Assembly: GCA_963696665.1 (NCBI GenBank)
Contig: CAVOLE010000005.1
Location: 310,001 to 374,000 of the forward strand
DNA from: Roseiarcus sp963696665
Lineage (GTDB): Bacteria; Pseudomonadota; Alphaproteobacteria; Rhizobiales; Beijerinckiaceae
Direction: 5' to 3'
Length of the DNA stretch: 64,000 nucleotides
Position 1 is the stretch's first letter; each line of letters opens with the position of its first letter. The translations under genes and the position numbers were made by a program. Positions 34,940-43,895 of this stretch are shown here, one piece after another. The notes beneath the pieces were generated by a model. It ran no database searches, had not been told where the DNA came from, and saw nothing but the letters and a program-made list of their open reading frames with translations.

Positions 34940-36481
34940 ATGACTCCCATGAATGCCCTGTTCCACCGGGCGACGACGCGTCCCAACGGGACTGCCTTCA
35001 TCTACGATGGCGTTGTGTGGACCTATCATGATCTGCTGACGGGCGCTGAGCAGCGATCCCGCGCTTTTGTGGCCCGTGGCGTCCGGCGCGGAGATCGGGT
35101 TGTCCTCCACATGCCGAACACCTCGGAAATGGCGGTTGCCCTGTATGCGTGTTTTCGCATCGGGGCGATCGCGTGCCCGACAAACCTGCGATACAAGACC
35201 GCCGAACTTCGCGAGACCTTCCAGCGCCTGCAACCTGCTCTCTATTTTGGCGACAAGCAGCTTTATTCCTACGTCGAAGCCATCGAGCCGGAGATCCTTG
35301 CTGCAGAGAAGCGCTTCGTTATTGGCGCGAGCGGCGCCTACAAAGGCGCATTGCCCTGGCCTGCGCTGCTCACAGACAGCGTCGGCGCCATGCCTCTGCC
35401 GCCCGAGTCCGACAAGGACAGGCCGGCGGTCCTGCTGACCACGTCGGGAACGACCGGTCAGCCCAAGTTCGTCACCCATACGCCAGCGACGCTATCGGCG
35501 ACGGTGAATGTGCTCCAGCATGCCGATCTCGACCCTGGGCAGACCGTGCTCAATGCGTGCCCGATGGCGCATGGCGCGGGTCTCTTCACTTTTCTGGCGT
35601 CGGTAAGGTTCGGCGCTCCCATGGTCATGGTGAAGCAATTCGATCCGGACGCAGTGCTGGACCAGATCGAATTGCATGGATGCACATGGATGCTCGGCTT
35701 GCCGTTCATGTATGACGCCCTCTTGGAGCATCAGCGGAAGCGGCCGCGCCAGGTCAGCTCGCTCCGGGGCTGCATATGCGGCGGGGATGTCTGTCCCATC
35801 CAGCTCCAGGTCGACTTCGAGGCGGCCTTCGGCGCGCCGCTGCGCAACATTTGGGGCGCGATCGAGGTGATCGGCGCGCTCCGTCCTGGCTCACGGCCTG
35901 GGGCGGTAAGTCGGGTTGCGCCGGGCGCCGAGATTCGTCTGGTGGACGACGAGGGCAGGAATGTACCGCGAGGCGAGGTCGGTGAGTTCGTTGTTCGTGG
36001 TCCCAACGTGACCGTGGGCTATTGGGTTGATTCGGATCGCATCGATGCAGCCACACGCGACGGCTGGTACTGGAGCGGCGACCTGATGCGGCAAGGCGAG
36101 GGCGACGAACTGTGGTTCGTGGGCCGCAAGAACGATATCATCATCCGCGGCGGGTCCAGCATCTCCCCGGTCGAAGTCGAGCAGGTCCTGCTCAGCCATC
36201 CTCTGGTGTGCGACGCCGCGGTCTTCGGCGTGCCGGATCCCGTGCTGGGCCAGCGGGTGGCGGCCGTCGTGCAACTGTCGAGCGGAGCGGGGGGTGGCGT
36301 CAAGCTTAGCTCCATTCTGGCGCTTGGCGCCATCATGAAGGACGCCAAGCGGCAGCTCGCGGATTACAAAGCGCCGGAGCGGCTATGGGCTGTCGACGCC
36401 GTGCCGCGCAACGCCCTCGGTAAAATCGATCGGGCGGCGGCGGCGGCGGCAGCGACGGCGATACTCGGCAGGGCCGCCTGA
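34940..36481 (+). CDS. Acyl-CoA ligase-like adenylate-forming enzyme
   Basis: Class I AMP-forming ligase of 513 residues. ATG at 34940 chosen over an in-frame start 54 bases upstream, since MNALFHRATTRPNGTAFIYD fits the family start. Core motifs: the P-loop LLTTSGTTGQPKFVTHT, the hinge GWYWSGDLMRQGEGDELWFVGR (given in part), then NALGKIDR with the catalytic Lys. Members activate fatty or aromatic acids with ATP and CoA. Substrate not decided. A clear terminator follows. Confidence 0.9.
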   Translation: MTPMNALFHRATTRPNGTAFIYDGVVWTYHDLLTGAEQRSRAFVARGVRRGDRVVLHMPNTSEMAVALYACFRIGAIACPTNLRYKTAELRETFQRLQPALYFGDKQLYSYVEAIEPEILAAEKRFVIGASGAYKGALPWPALLTDSVGAMPLPPESDKDRPAVLLTTSGTTGQPKFVTHTPATLSATVNVLQHADLDPGQTVLNACPMAHGAGLFTFLASVRFGAPMVMVKQFDPDAVLDQIELHGCTWMLGLPFMYDALLEHQRKRPRQVSSLRGCICGGDVCPIQLQVDFEAAFGAPLRNIWGAIEVIGALRPGSRPGAVSRVAPGAEIRLVDDEGRNVPRGEVGEFVVRGPNVTVGYWVDSDRIDAATRDGWYWSGDLMRQGEGDELWFVGRKNDIIIRGGSSISPVEVEQVLLSHPLVCDAAVFGVPDPVLGQRVAAVVQLSSGAGGGVKLSSILALGAIMKDAKRQLADYKAPERLWAVDAVPRNALGKIDRAAAAAAATAILGRAA

Positions 36482-36507
36482 TCCGCAGAGCGAGCGGGGC
36501 GCCATCC

Positions 36508-36538
36508 GAAAACGCCGCGCGCAACGCGGGGCGTTTTC
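36508..36538 (+). terminator. Rho-independent terminator
   Basis: GAAAACGCCGCGC, short loop, and GCGGGGCGTTTTC make a strong GC stem ending in TTTTC, 27 bases after the acyl-CoA ligase stop. Confidence 0.75.
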
Positions 36539-36682
36539 TCTGACAAGCCTGAAAGCGCTTCGCGCTTCGTTGACCATAACGAGCTATGCGCTTGTTCCTT
36601 CACATCACGATCGCAAAGTCGCTTCGAGACGACGGCCGGCCCGCGCTTGCCCGCCGCGCGAGGCTGCTATAGCGTCGCTGGC

Positions 36683-36844
36683 GATGGTTCCCTTCGGGGA
36701 TCAAAAGGGAACACGGTAAGGCCGAAAAGCCGATGCCGTGGCTGCCCCCGCAACTGTAAGCGGTGAGACGACGCCACTCATGATCACTGGGAAACCGGGA
36801 AGATCGGCGTTCGTCGTTGACCCGCGAGCCAGGAGACCTGCCAT
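36683..36844 (+). promoter_or_regulatory. Cobalamin (B12) riboswitch
   Basis: A complete adenosylcobalamin aptamer lies in the leader of the Ni/Co transporter gene. It begins GGTTCCC and a short stem, carries GGCTGCCCCCGCAACTGTAAGCGG (shown to 20: CTGCCCCCGCAACTGTAAGC), then TCACTGGGAAACCGGGAAG, and ends in the B12 box GCCAGGAGACCTGCC at 36827-36842. The switch sits 100 bases upstream of the start codon and should lower expression when cobalamin is plentiful, tying the permease to cobalt supply. Confidence 0.93.
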
Positions 36845-36942
36845 CGCTCGTGCAGCCGATCTCGGGCGAGGTGAACCGATGGTCTGTAGTCCTGGGGCGT
36901 CCCGCGATCGCGCTGTTCTCCCCAACAGCATGCGAGGGTGTC

Positions 36943-38019
36943 ATGCCTGGAATCGTCTCGACAGTACTCAATGAGGGCGCCGCCTCTAATCTGCGCCGCC
37001 GACTGATCGCCGTCTATGCCGTGCTGATCGGCGGCAACATACTCATCTGGCTCTGGGCGCTTGCGGTCTTGGGCGGTCGGCCGCTCATGTTGGGGACCGC
37101 GTTCCTCGCCTATACGTTCGGCCTTAGACACGCGGTCGACGCCGACCATATCGCGGCGATCGACAATGTCACCCGCAAGCTCATGCAGCAGGGCCAGCGG
37201 CCGGTCGGCGTCGGCTTCTTCTTTTCGCTGGGCCATTCGGCCATCGTGGTCCTCATGTCGATCGCCGTGGCGTTCGCCGCGGCGGCGCTGACCTCGCGCT
37301 TCGACTCGATGAAGGCGGTCGGCGGAATCATCAGCACCAGCGTCTCGGCGCTGTTCCTGTTCGTTATCGCGATCTTCAACATCATCGTCTTGATGTCGAT
37401 CTACCGCACCTTTCACGCGGTGAAGAGTGGCAAGCCGTTTGTCGAGGAGGATTTCGACATCCTGCTCAACAAGCGCGGATTTCTGTCGCGGATCTTTCGT
37501 CCGTTGTTCAAGCTGGTCACCAAGAGCTGGCACATGTTCGCAATCGGGTTCCTGTTCGGCCTTGGGTTCGACACGGCGACCGAAGTTGCACTCTTCGGCA
37601 TATCCTCCTCGCAGGCCGCCCATGGGATGTCGTTCGCCGCGATCATGGTGTTCCCGCTTCTGTTCACAGCGGGCATGACCCTGATCGACACCACCGACGG
37701 CGTGTTGATGCTCGGCGCCTACGGCTGGGCGTTCATGAAGCCGGTCCGCAAGCTTTACTACAACATGACGATCACGGCGGTGTCCGTCGTCGTCGCACTC
37801 GTTGTCGGCGGCCTTGAGACGCTGAACCTCATTGGCGACCAGCTCGGGCTCACAGACGGAGGCGGCTTCTGGGGCGCGATCGGCGCGATCAATAACAATT
37901 TTGGCGTCCTCGGCTACATCATTATCGGAATATTCCTCGTGAGCTGGTTCGGCTCTGTCATTATTTACAAACTGATGGGCTACGACGAACTCGAGGCCCG
38001 CGCGGCCGAGCGAGCGTGA
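36943..38019 (+). CDS. Nickel/cobalt permease, NiCoT family
   Basis: Inner-membrane secondary transporter of 358 residues with about eight membrane helices. Signature motif HAVDADHIAAIDN (HX4DH) in helix 2, then FFFSLGHSAIVVLMS, LGFDTATEVALFG and GMTLIDTTDG, all diagnostic of NiCoT. ATG at 36943 is chosen since upstream in-frame codons belong to the riboswitch leader. The B12 riboswitch in its leader implies cobalt as the physiological cargo, for cobalamin synthesis. Confidence 0.94.
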   Translation: MPGIVSTVLNEGAASNLRRRLIAVYAVLIGGNILIWLWALAVLGGRPLMLGTAFLAYTFGLRHAVDADHIAAIDNVTRKLMQQGQRPVGVGFFFSLGHSAIVVLMSIAVAFAAAALTSRFDSMKAVGGIISTSVSALFLFVIAIFNIIVLMSIYRTFHAVKSGKPFVEEDFDILLNKRGFLSRIFRPLFKLVTKSWHMFAIGFLFGLGFDTATEVALFGISSSQAAHGMSFAAIMVFPLLFTAGMTLIDTTDGVLMLGAYGWAFMKPVRKLYYNMTITAVSVVVALVVGGLETLNLIGDQLGLTDGGGFWGAIGAINNNFGVLGYIIIGIFLVSWFGSVIIYKLMGYDELEARAAERA

Positions 38020-38078
38020 CTTTTTGTGATGGCGGCCGCTCCGTTGCGGAGCCGCCGTGGTTGTAAACGGCGCCGTCG

Positions 38079-38960
38079 TCACAAGAAGATTCCCCTGTCC
38101 CGCGTGACCGCCTCCGCCAGATGCTCGGCGACGGCGCGGATGCGCCCGAGGCCTCGCGTATCCTCATGGGTGACGAGCCAATAAGCCCTCGTCGCGCGTC
38201 GCTCGGGTAGGACGCGTTTCAAGTCCTCGAACCGGCGGGCGATGAAATCGTGCACGACCCCTAGCCCCACGCCCGCGCGCACCGCTTCGAGCTGGGTGAC
38301 CGCGTTCGCGCTTTCGAAGCTGGTCGGCGCGCCGCCATAAAGTTCGCGCACATAGTCGAGGGCGGAGGAGAACGCATGCTCCTCGACATAGCCGATCAGC
38401 CGATGGCTCTTCAGCGCGTCCACGTCAGCCGGCCCGCCGTTGCGCTTGAGATAAGACGCGCTCGCATAGATCCCGAGCGAATAATCGGTGAGCCTGCGGG
38501 CGACGAATCGTCCCGCCTCCGGCTTGTCGAGGCCGATCACCACGTCGACCTCGCGGCGGGCGAGCGGCGTCAGTTGCGGCAGCGGCATCAGTTGCAGGCG
38601 CACGCCCGGATGGCGCTCGGCGAAGTCGCGTAGCGCGCCTACGAGGTAATAGGTTGAAAATCCGTCCGGCGCGCCGATGCGAACGTCGCCCGAGAGCTCA
38701 AGATCGACGCCGGAGATTTCGCCCTGGGCGTGCAGGAACGCGCTTTCCATCTGCTCGGCGGCGCTGATGAACCGTTCGCCCGCGCCGGTGAGTTTTGCGC
38801 CTGTCGTGCGCCGGTCGAACAGTTTGGCGCCGACCGTCGCCTCGAGCGCCGCGATGCGTCGGCTGACTGTCGCATGGTCGAGCTTGAGCCGCTTCGCGGC
38901 GGCGACGAATTGCCCGCCGCGCGCGACTGCAAGGAAGACGCGGACGTTGTCCCAATCCAT
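38079..38960 (-). CDS. LysR-family transcriptional regulator
   Basis: A 293-residue regulator. The N-terminal winged helix reads MDWDNVRVFLAVARGGQF then AAKRLKLDHATVSRRIAALE; the C-terminal effector domain follows without change in length. Its target is not evident; the neighbouring orphan antitoxin gene is co-oriented 18 bases upstream. Typical activator or repressor of a nearby gene. Confidence 0.93.
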   Translation of the reverse strand: MDWDNVRVFLAVARGGQFVAAAKRLKLDHATVSRRIAALEATVGAKLFDRRTTGAKLTGAGERFISAAEQMESAFLHAQGEISGVDLELSGDVRIGAPDGFSTYYLVGALRDFAERHPGVRLQLMPLPQLTPLARREVDVVIGLDKPEAGRFVARRLTDYSLGIYASASYLKRNGGPADVDALKSHRLIGYVEEHAFSSALDYVRELYGGAPTSFESANAVTQLEAVRAGVGLGVVHDFIARRFEDLKRVLPERRATRAYWLVTHEDTRGLGRIRAVAEHLAEAVTRDRGIFL

Positions 38961-38978
38961 GATGGTCGCAACTTCCCG

Positions 38979-39191
38979 TTAAAGATCGCCATAGGCCTTG
39001 CGATCGGCCGCGCTATCCCATTCCGAAAACGTTGCCAAAGGATCGTCGCCGCGATTGGAAGCCTTTGTCAGAATGACCCTGCTGCCATCGATTTCGTAGG
39101 CGAGTTCATCGCCTTCCGTTAGACGGAGCGCCACGCGGACAGCTTGCGGAATCGTCGTTTGCGCTTTGCTCGTCAGCTTGCTTGTGATCAT
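38979..39191 (-). CDS. PrlF/AbrB-type antitoxin, no toxin seen
   Basis: A 70-residue protein with an AbrB/MazE-like swapped-hairpin DNA-binding domain: MITSKLTSKAQTTIPQAVR, LTEGDELAYEIDGSRVILTKA. The tail FSEWDSAADRKAYGDL is the usual toxin-binding end of PrlF-type antitoxins. The ATG at 39191 is preferred; a further-upstream one adds nine residues. The usual toxin (PemK or YhaV type) gene is missing: the LysR gene follows directly. So it is an orphan or acts as a plain regulator. Confidence 0.8.
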   Translation of the reverse strand: MITSKLTSKAQTTIPQAVRVALRLTEGDELAYEIDGSRVILTKASNRGDDPLATFSEWDSAADRKAYGDL

Positions 39192-39357
39192 CGCACTCTT
39201 CCAAGGCCGGCTATTCAAGGAAAGCGTTTCAAATCAAGAAGGTCTCCTTCGACCGCAGCTTAGCCCATTTTCGCACAGCCGATGCGCGATCTCTGGAATT
39301 GCTGTGCGCAAAATCGTGGCGCATAAGTCCCACGACAGCGACATCAGGGAGCGGAAC

Positions 39358-40854
39358 ATGATCGAATACGGGCATTACATCGGCGGCAAGCAGGTCGCCG
39401 GCAAATCGGGACGAACCACGGACGTCTTCCAGCCGATGGACGGCACGGTGCGCGCGCATGTTGCGCTCGCGTCCAAGGCTGACGTTCGCGCGGCGGTGGA
39501 GAACGCCAAAGCCGCGCAGCCGGCCTGGGCCGCGGTCAATCCGCAGCGCCGCGCTCGCGTGCTCATGAAGTTTATCGATCTCATCGCCAAGAATAATGAC
39601 GAGCTCGCCGAGACTCTGGCGCGCGAGCACGGCAAGACGATCGCCGACGCCAGGGGCGACATTCAGCGCGGCGTCGAAGTGGTCGAATTCGCGCTCGGCG
39701 TCCCGCACCTGATGAAGGGCGAATATACCGACGGCGCCGGTCCCGGGATCGACCTTTATTCCATGCGCCAGCCGCTCGGCGTGGTGGCCGGCATCACGCC
39801 GTTCAATTTTCCCGCGATGATCCCGCTCTGGAAGCTTGCGCCGGCGATCGCCTGCGGCAACGCCTTCATCCTGAAGCCATCCGAGCGCGACCCCGGCGTG
39901 CCGATGCGGCTCGGCGAATTGTTCGTCGAAGCGGGCGGGCCTCCAGGCATCCTCAACGTCGTCAACGGCGACAAGGAGGCGGTCGACGCCATCCTCGATG
40001 ATCCCGACATCCAGGCGATCGGCTTCGTCGGCTCGACCCCGATCGCCGAGTATATCTATGCGCGCGGCACGGCCACGGGTAAGCGCGTGCAGTGCTTCGG
40101 CGGGGCCAAGAACCATATGGTGGTGATGCCGGACGCGGACATGGACCAGACGGTCGACGCGCTGATCGGCGCCGGCTACGGCTCGGCGGGCGAGCGCTGC
40201 ATGGCGGTCTCGGTCGCGGTTCCGGTCGGGCAGAAGACCGCCGACGATCTCATGCGCCGCCTCATTCCCCGCGTGGAGTCGCTCAAGATCGGACCGTCGA
40301 CCAATTCCGGCGCCGACTACGGGCCGCTGGTGACCAAGGCGGCGCTCGAGAAGGTGCGCGGCTATGTCGATCTCGGCGTGAAGGAGGGCGCGAAGCTCCT
40401 CGTCGACGGCCGCGACTTCAAGATGCAGGGCTACGAGAACGGTTTCTATCTCGGCGGATGCCTGTTCGATAACGTGACCAAGAACATGCGCATCTACAAG
40501 GAGGAGATCTTCGGTCCCGTCCTGTCGGTCGTGCGCGCGCATGACTACGGCGAGGCGCTCGGGTTGTGCAACGACCATGAATACGGCAACGGCGTCGCCA
40601 TCTTCACCCGCGACGGCGACGCGGCGCGCGACTTCGCAAGCAAGGTCAATGTCGGCATGGTCGGCGTCAACGTGCCAATTCCGGTGCCCGTGGCCTACTA
40701 TACGTTCGGCGGCTGGAAGCGCTCGGGCTTCGGAGACTTGAACCAGCACGGGCCGGATTCGATCCGCTTCTACACCCGCACCAAGACGGTGACCGCCCGC
40801 TGGCCTTCCGGCATCAAGGACGGAGCGCAATTCTCGATTCCGACGATGAACTGA
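39358..40854 (+). CDS. mmsA: CoA-acylating methylmalonate-semialdehyde dehydrogenase
   Basis: Converts methylmalonate or malonate semialdehyde plus CoA and NAD to propionyl- or acetyl-CoA, in valine and inositol breakdown. 498 residues from ATG at 39358 (MIEYGHYIGGK). ALDH motifs: PFNFPAMIPLWKLAPAIACG, FVGSTPIAEYIY, and the catalytic Cys in GSAGERCMAVSVAV, which is the MmsA-specific form. The following gene, a nuclease-like protein, looks unrelated. No mmsB is near. Confidence 0.96.
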   Translation: MIEYGHYIGGKQVAGKSGRTTDVFQPMDGTVRAHVALASKADVRAAVENAKAAQPAWAAVNPQRRARVLMKFIDLIAKNNDELAETLAREHGKTIADARGDIQRGVEVVEFALGVPHLMKGEYTDGAGPGIDLYSMRQPLGVVAGITPFNFPAMIPLWKLAPAIACGNAFILKPSERDPGVPMRLGELFVEAGGPPGILNVVNGDKEAVDAILDDPDIQAIGFVGSTPIAEYIYARGTATGKRVQCFGGAKNHMVVMPDADMDQTVDALIGAGYGSAGERCMAVSVAVPVGQKTADDLMRRLIPRVESLKIGPSTNSGADYGPLVTKAALEKVRGYVDLGVKEGAKLLVDGRDFKMQGYENGFYLGGCLFDNVTKNMRIYKEEIFGPVLSVVRAHDYGEALGLCNDHEYGNGVAIFTRDGDAARDFASKVNVGMVGVNVPIPVPVAYYTFGGWKRSGFGDLNQHGPDSIRFYTRTKTVTARWPSGIKDGAQFSIPTMN

Positions 40855-40926
40855 GGGGCTTGGTTGCGGAGGGCCGGGGCCTATGCTGGCTCTCGTCCCG
40901 TCTCCGCGGGCCCGCGAAACGCCTTA

Positions 40927-41478
40927 ATGTCCACCGCGCTCAAGCTGATGACAGTCGAGGAGTTCTTGCCCTGGGCCGAGGGCAAGGAAGGACGTTGGGA
41001 GCTGCACGACGGCGTCCCGGTGATGATGTCGCCGGAACGGTCCCTTCACGCCGAGACCAAGGCCGAGGCGTATGTCGCGCTGAGGGAGGCGATCCGGCTC
41101 AAAGGGCTGCCGTGCCGCGTTTATCCAGACGGCATGACGGTACGGGTCGACGCGCAGACGACTTACGAACCGGACGCGTTAGTTGTCTGCGGCCCTCGAG
41201 TTTCCCCCGACGCTATCGAAATTGACAATCCCATTATCGTCGTCGAAGTCCTGTCCCCAAGCACCGCGGCCATCGATCACGGCCGCAAGCTCAGCGGTTA
41301 TTTCTCCCTGCCGAGCGTCGAGCACTATCTCATCCTCGATCCCGAGCGGCGCGTCGTCATTCACCACAAGCGGGGCGGCGGCGACGCGATCGAGACGCGG
41401 GTGCTGACGGACGGCGTCGCGCGGCTCGATCCGCCGGGATTCGAGGTTGCGGTCGAGGCTTTGTTCCCGCCGGCCTGA
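40927..41478 (+). CDS. Uma2-family (DUF820) putative endonuclease
   Basis: A 183-residue PD-(D/E)XK-fold protein. ATG at 40927. Key residues visible: Asp in YEPDALVV, the E-x-L pair IVVEVLSP, and a later Lys in KLSGYFSLPSVEHYLILDP. Uma2 proteins are abundant in cyanobacteria and some alphaproteobacteria, with unclear role. Upstream in-frame codons lack similarity. Confidence 0.85.
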   Translation: MSTALKLMTVEEFLPWAEGKEGRWELHDGVPVMMSPERSLHAETKAEAYVALREAIRLKGLPCRVYPDGMTVRVDAQTTYEPDALVVCGPRVSPDAIEIDNPIIVVEVLSPSTAAIDHGRKLSGYFSLPSVEHYLILDPERRVVIHHKRGGGDAIETRVLTDGVARLDPPGFEVAVEALFPPA

Positions 41479-41734
41479 CGCGCGGCGGCCGCTTGGACCG
41501 GCCGTGATCCGCGACCGCGCGCACCATCATCTCTCGACCTTTGGGCGTCAAAGGCGATTTCTCATGGGTGTCCATTCGGCCCTCTGCGAAATCCCTGACG
41601 TTTGACGACATCAGCGCTCACGGTTCAAACCGAATGGACAACCTCCTGAAAGCTCACAAGCCAGCCAGTCTGCTCGCGCGTCGCGGATGACGCCGTGCTT
41701 GCCGCTTGCGTCCGATCGACTATGATCCGATCCC

Positions 41735-42292
41735 ATGGGCGAACAATTTGCAAAGCTTGACGCGAAGCATCGCGAATTCATTGGTCAGCAGCGCGTTTTT
41801 TTCACCGCCTCCGCTGCGCCGGGCGCGCGGGTCAACATCTCGCCGCGCGCCGCGGAGGCCTTCGCCATTCTCGACGACAAGACCGTCATCTATCTGGACA
41901 GGACGGGCAGCGGCAACGAAACGGCCGCTCATCTCAAGGCGGACGGCCGGCTCACCATCATGTTCTGCGCCTTCGAAGGTTCGGCCAATATCCTGAGGCT
42001 TTACGGCCGCGGAGAAGTCTTGCGACGCGGAAGCGCGGCATACGACGCGCTCCTGACAACCGCATTCGCCGGAGAGGAGCCTATCGGCGCGCGACAGATG
42101 ATCCGCCTTCACCTCGACCTTGTGAAGACCTCATGCGGGTGGGGAATGCCGGTCTACACTTACCGCCGGGCGCGCCCCTCGCTCGACAATTGGGCGCGTT
42201 TCCAGGGCGAGGACGGGCTTGAAGCGTACCGGCGCAAGGAAAACATGGTCAGTATCGACGGCCTGCCGACCGGATGGCTCGACGAAGCGTAG
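41735..42292 (+). CDS. Pyridoxamine 5'-phosphate oxidase-like FMN protein
   Basis: A 185-residue protein of the PNPOx-like split-barrel family: FFTASAAPGARVNISPRA, IYLDRTGSGNETAAHLKAD then RLTIMFCAFEGSANILRLYG. It lacks the pyridoxine-specific C-terminal motif, so it probably binds FMN or haem and has an unknown role. The 256-base gap before it has an 11-bp inverted repeat (41569-41579 and 41630-41640) but no gene. Confidence 0.85.
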   Translation: MGEQFAKLDAKHREFIGQQRVFFTASAAPGARVNISPRAAEAFAILDDKTVIYLDRTGSGNETAAHLKADGRLTIMFCAFEGSANILRLYGRGEVLRRGSAAYDALLTTAFAGEEPIGARQMIRLHLDLVKTSCGWGMPVYTYRRARPSLDNWARFQGEDGLEAYRRKENMVSIDGLPTGWLDEA

Positions 42293-42400
42293 GACGGCTC
42301 CGGGGCCAATCATCGTTTTCGGGTGGCGCGTTGCGTCGGAGCGAGGTATGGGCGCGAAACCGGCGCGGCTTGTGAAGCGCGCGGCTCAGCAGGACCGGTC

Positions 42401-43264
42401 ATGCTCGACATTCCCACCGCCCCGCCCCCGACCGCGGACTACGCCACGGTCAAGCGCGCGATCGAATTCATCTCCAAGCGCTATCGCGATCAGCCGTCGG
42501 TCGAGGCCATCGCCGAGCATGTCGGCCTTTCGGCTTCGCACTTCCAGCGCGTATTCAAGCGCTGGGCGGGGCTCACGCCCAAGGCGTTCCTCCAGGCGAT
42601 CACCATCGAGCGGGCGCGGGAGCTCCTGCGCGATTCAGCGAGCGTCCTCGATGCGGCCTACGACGTCGGTCTTTCCGGCCCGAGCCGGCTGCATGACCTG
42701 TTCGTCGCCCATGAGGCGCTGACGCCCGGCGACTATCGCCGCGACGATCTCAAGCTCGCTTATGGCTTCCATCCCTCGCCCTTCGGCGAGGCGATCGTGG
42801 TCGCAGCGCCCCGCGGCATGGCGGGTCTCGGTTTCGTCGACGACGGGAATCGCGAGGCCGCGCGGGCCGATATGGCGCGACGCTGGCCGCGAGCGCGCTT
42901 CATCGAGGACGAGCGCTCGACCGCCCCTTACGCCGCCCGCGCCTTCGACCCCGCCCTCTGGCGACCTGACGCGCCTTTGCGCGTCGTCCTGATCGGTACG
43001 GATTTCGAGCTTAGGGTCTGGGAGACGCTGCTCAGCGTGCCGCTAGGGCGGGCGACGACCTATTCCGATATCGCCTGCAAGATCGGCAAGCCGACGGCCG
43101 CGCGCGCCGTCGGCGCCGCTGTCGGGAAAAATCCGATCTCGTTCGTTGTCCCCTGTCATCGTGTGCTGGGACGCTCGGGAGCGCTCACCGGCTACCACTG
43201 GGGCCTCGCGCGCAAGCAGGCGATCATCGGCTGGGAGGCGGGAAGGATCGGCTCCGGCGCGTAA
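42401..43264 (+). CDS. AraC-type / O6-alkylguanine DNA alkyltransferase fusion (Ada-like)
   Basis: A 287-residue adaptive-response protein. N-terminal AraC helix-turn-helix: YRDQPSVEAIAEHVGLSASH then FQRVFKRWAGLTPKAF. C-terminal methyltransferase: WETLLSVPLGRATTYSDIA, with the alkyl-accepting Cys in FVVPCHRVLG. The metal-binding N-terminal Ada domain is missing, so this is the truncated Ada/AdaB-type fusion. ATG at 42401 starts at MLDIPTAPPP. It repairs O6-methylguanine and probably controls its own gene. Confidence 0.93.
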   Translation: MLDIPTAPPPTADYATVKRAIEFISKRYRDQPSVEAIAEHVGLSASHFQRVFKRWAGLTPKAFLQAITIERARELLRDSASVLDAAYDVGLSGPSRLHDLFVAHEALTPGDYRRDDLKLAYGFHPSPFGEAIVVAAPRGMAGLGFVDDGNREAARADMARRWPRARFIEDERSTAPYAARAFDPALWRPDAPLRVVLIGTDFELRVWETLLSVPLGRATTYSDIACKIGKPTAARAVGAAVGKNPISFVVPCHRVLGRSGALTGYHWGLARKQAIIGWEAGRIGSGA

Positions 43265-43354
43265 AGCGCTCACATCTAGCACGCGCCCCGGGAACCTCAT
43301 CCGTCAGGACGAGGGGGGCTGGGATGAAATACGCAAAACTTCAGCGTCAGGACA

Positions 43355-43888
43355 CTAGCCCAACGAGTACGCCGCCTCGACGACATAGGGTCCGCCGCCC
43401 GACCCTTCGCGGGCCGAATAGAGCACGAAGCGCTCGGCCGTGAACGAGTCCGCAAACAGCGCGCCGCGCGCCGTAAGATAGTTCGCGACCGACGCCTGAC
43501 CAACGCCGCGCAGATAGGCCAATGTGACGTGGGGCGTATATTTGCGCGTCTCGGGCTCAACGCCGATCCGCCTCAAGCGGCGCTCTTGTTCGGCTTGCAG
43601 ATCCATCAGCGCCGGCTCCGGCTTGACCTTAGCGACAAGCGCGCGGGGCTTATCGCCGCCGAACCAGCTCAGCCCCTCGAAGCGCACGAGGACCTTCGGC
43701 CGGCGCGTCTCGTCCAAGGTCTCGGCGATATCGCGCGCGACGCCGCCATCGACGTCGCCAATGAATCGAAGCGTGATGTGAAAATCGTCCGGCTCGAGCC
43801 AGCGCGCCCCGACGACGCCGCCGCGCAGAAGCGCGAGCTGGCCGACGACGGCTTCCGGCAGTTCAAGTCCGGTGAACAGACGGGGCAT
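43355..43888 (-). CDS. thpR: RNA 2',3'-cyclic phosphodiesterase ThpR
   Basis: A 177-residue 2H phosphoesterase. The two HxTx motifs are HITLRFIGD (about residue 37) and HVTLAYLRG (about 122). Opens cyclic phosphates and was first described as an RNA ligase. It begins seven bases after the ABC ATPase stop on the same strand, so it ends the transporter operon, though function appears unrelated. Confidence 0.92.
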   Translation of the reverse strand: MPRLFTGLELPEAVVGQLALLRGGVVGARWLEPDDFHITLRFIGDVDGGVARDIAETLDETRRPKVLVRFEGLSWFGGDKPRALVAKVKPEPALMDLQAEQERRLRRIGVEPETRKYTPHVTLAYLRGVGQASVANYLTARGALFADSFTAERFVLYSAREGSGGGPYVVEAAYSLG

Positions 43889-43895
43889 TGTGCGC

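Noticed and set aside
39229..40830. 533-codon open frame antisense to mmsA
   Set aside because: GC-rich codon bias in mmsA opens the opposite frame; composition is Arg/Asp-rich with no domain, while the sense gene is a textbook dehydrogenase.
41569..41640. 11-bp inverted repeat TGTCCATTCGG ... CCGAATGGACA with a 50-base spacer
   Set aside because: Exact but widely spaced, in a gap with no other sign of mobility; could be chance or an operator pair, not enough to call.
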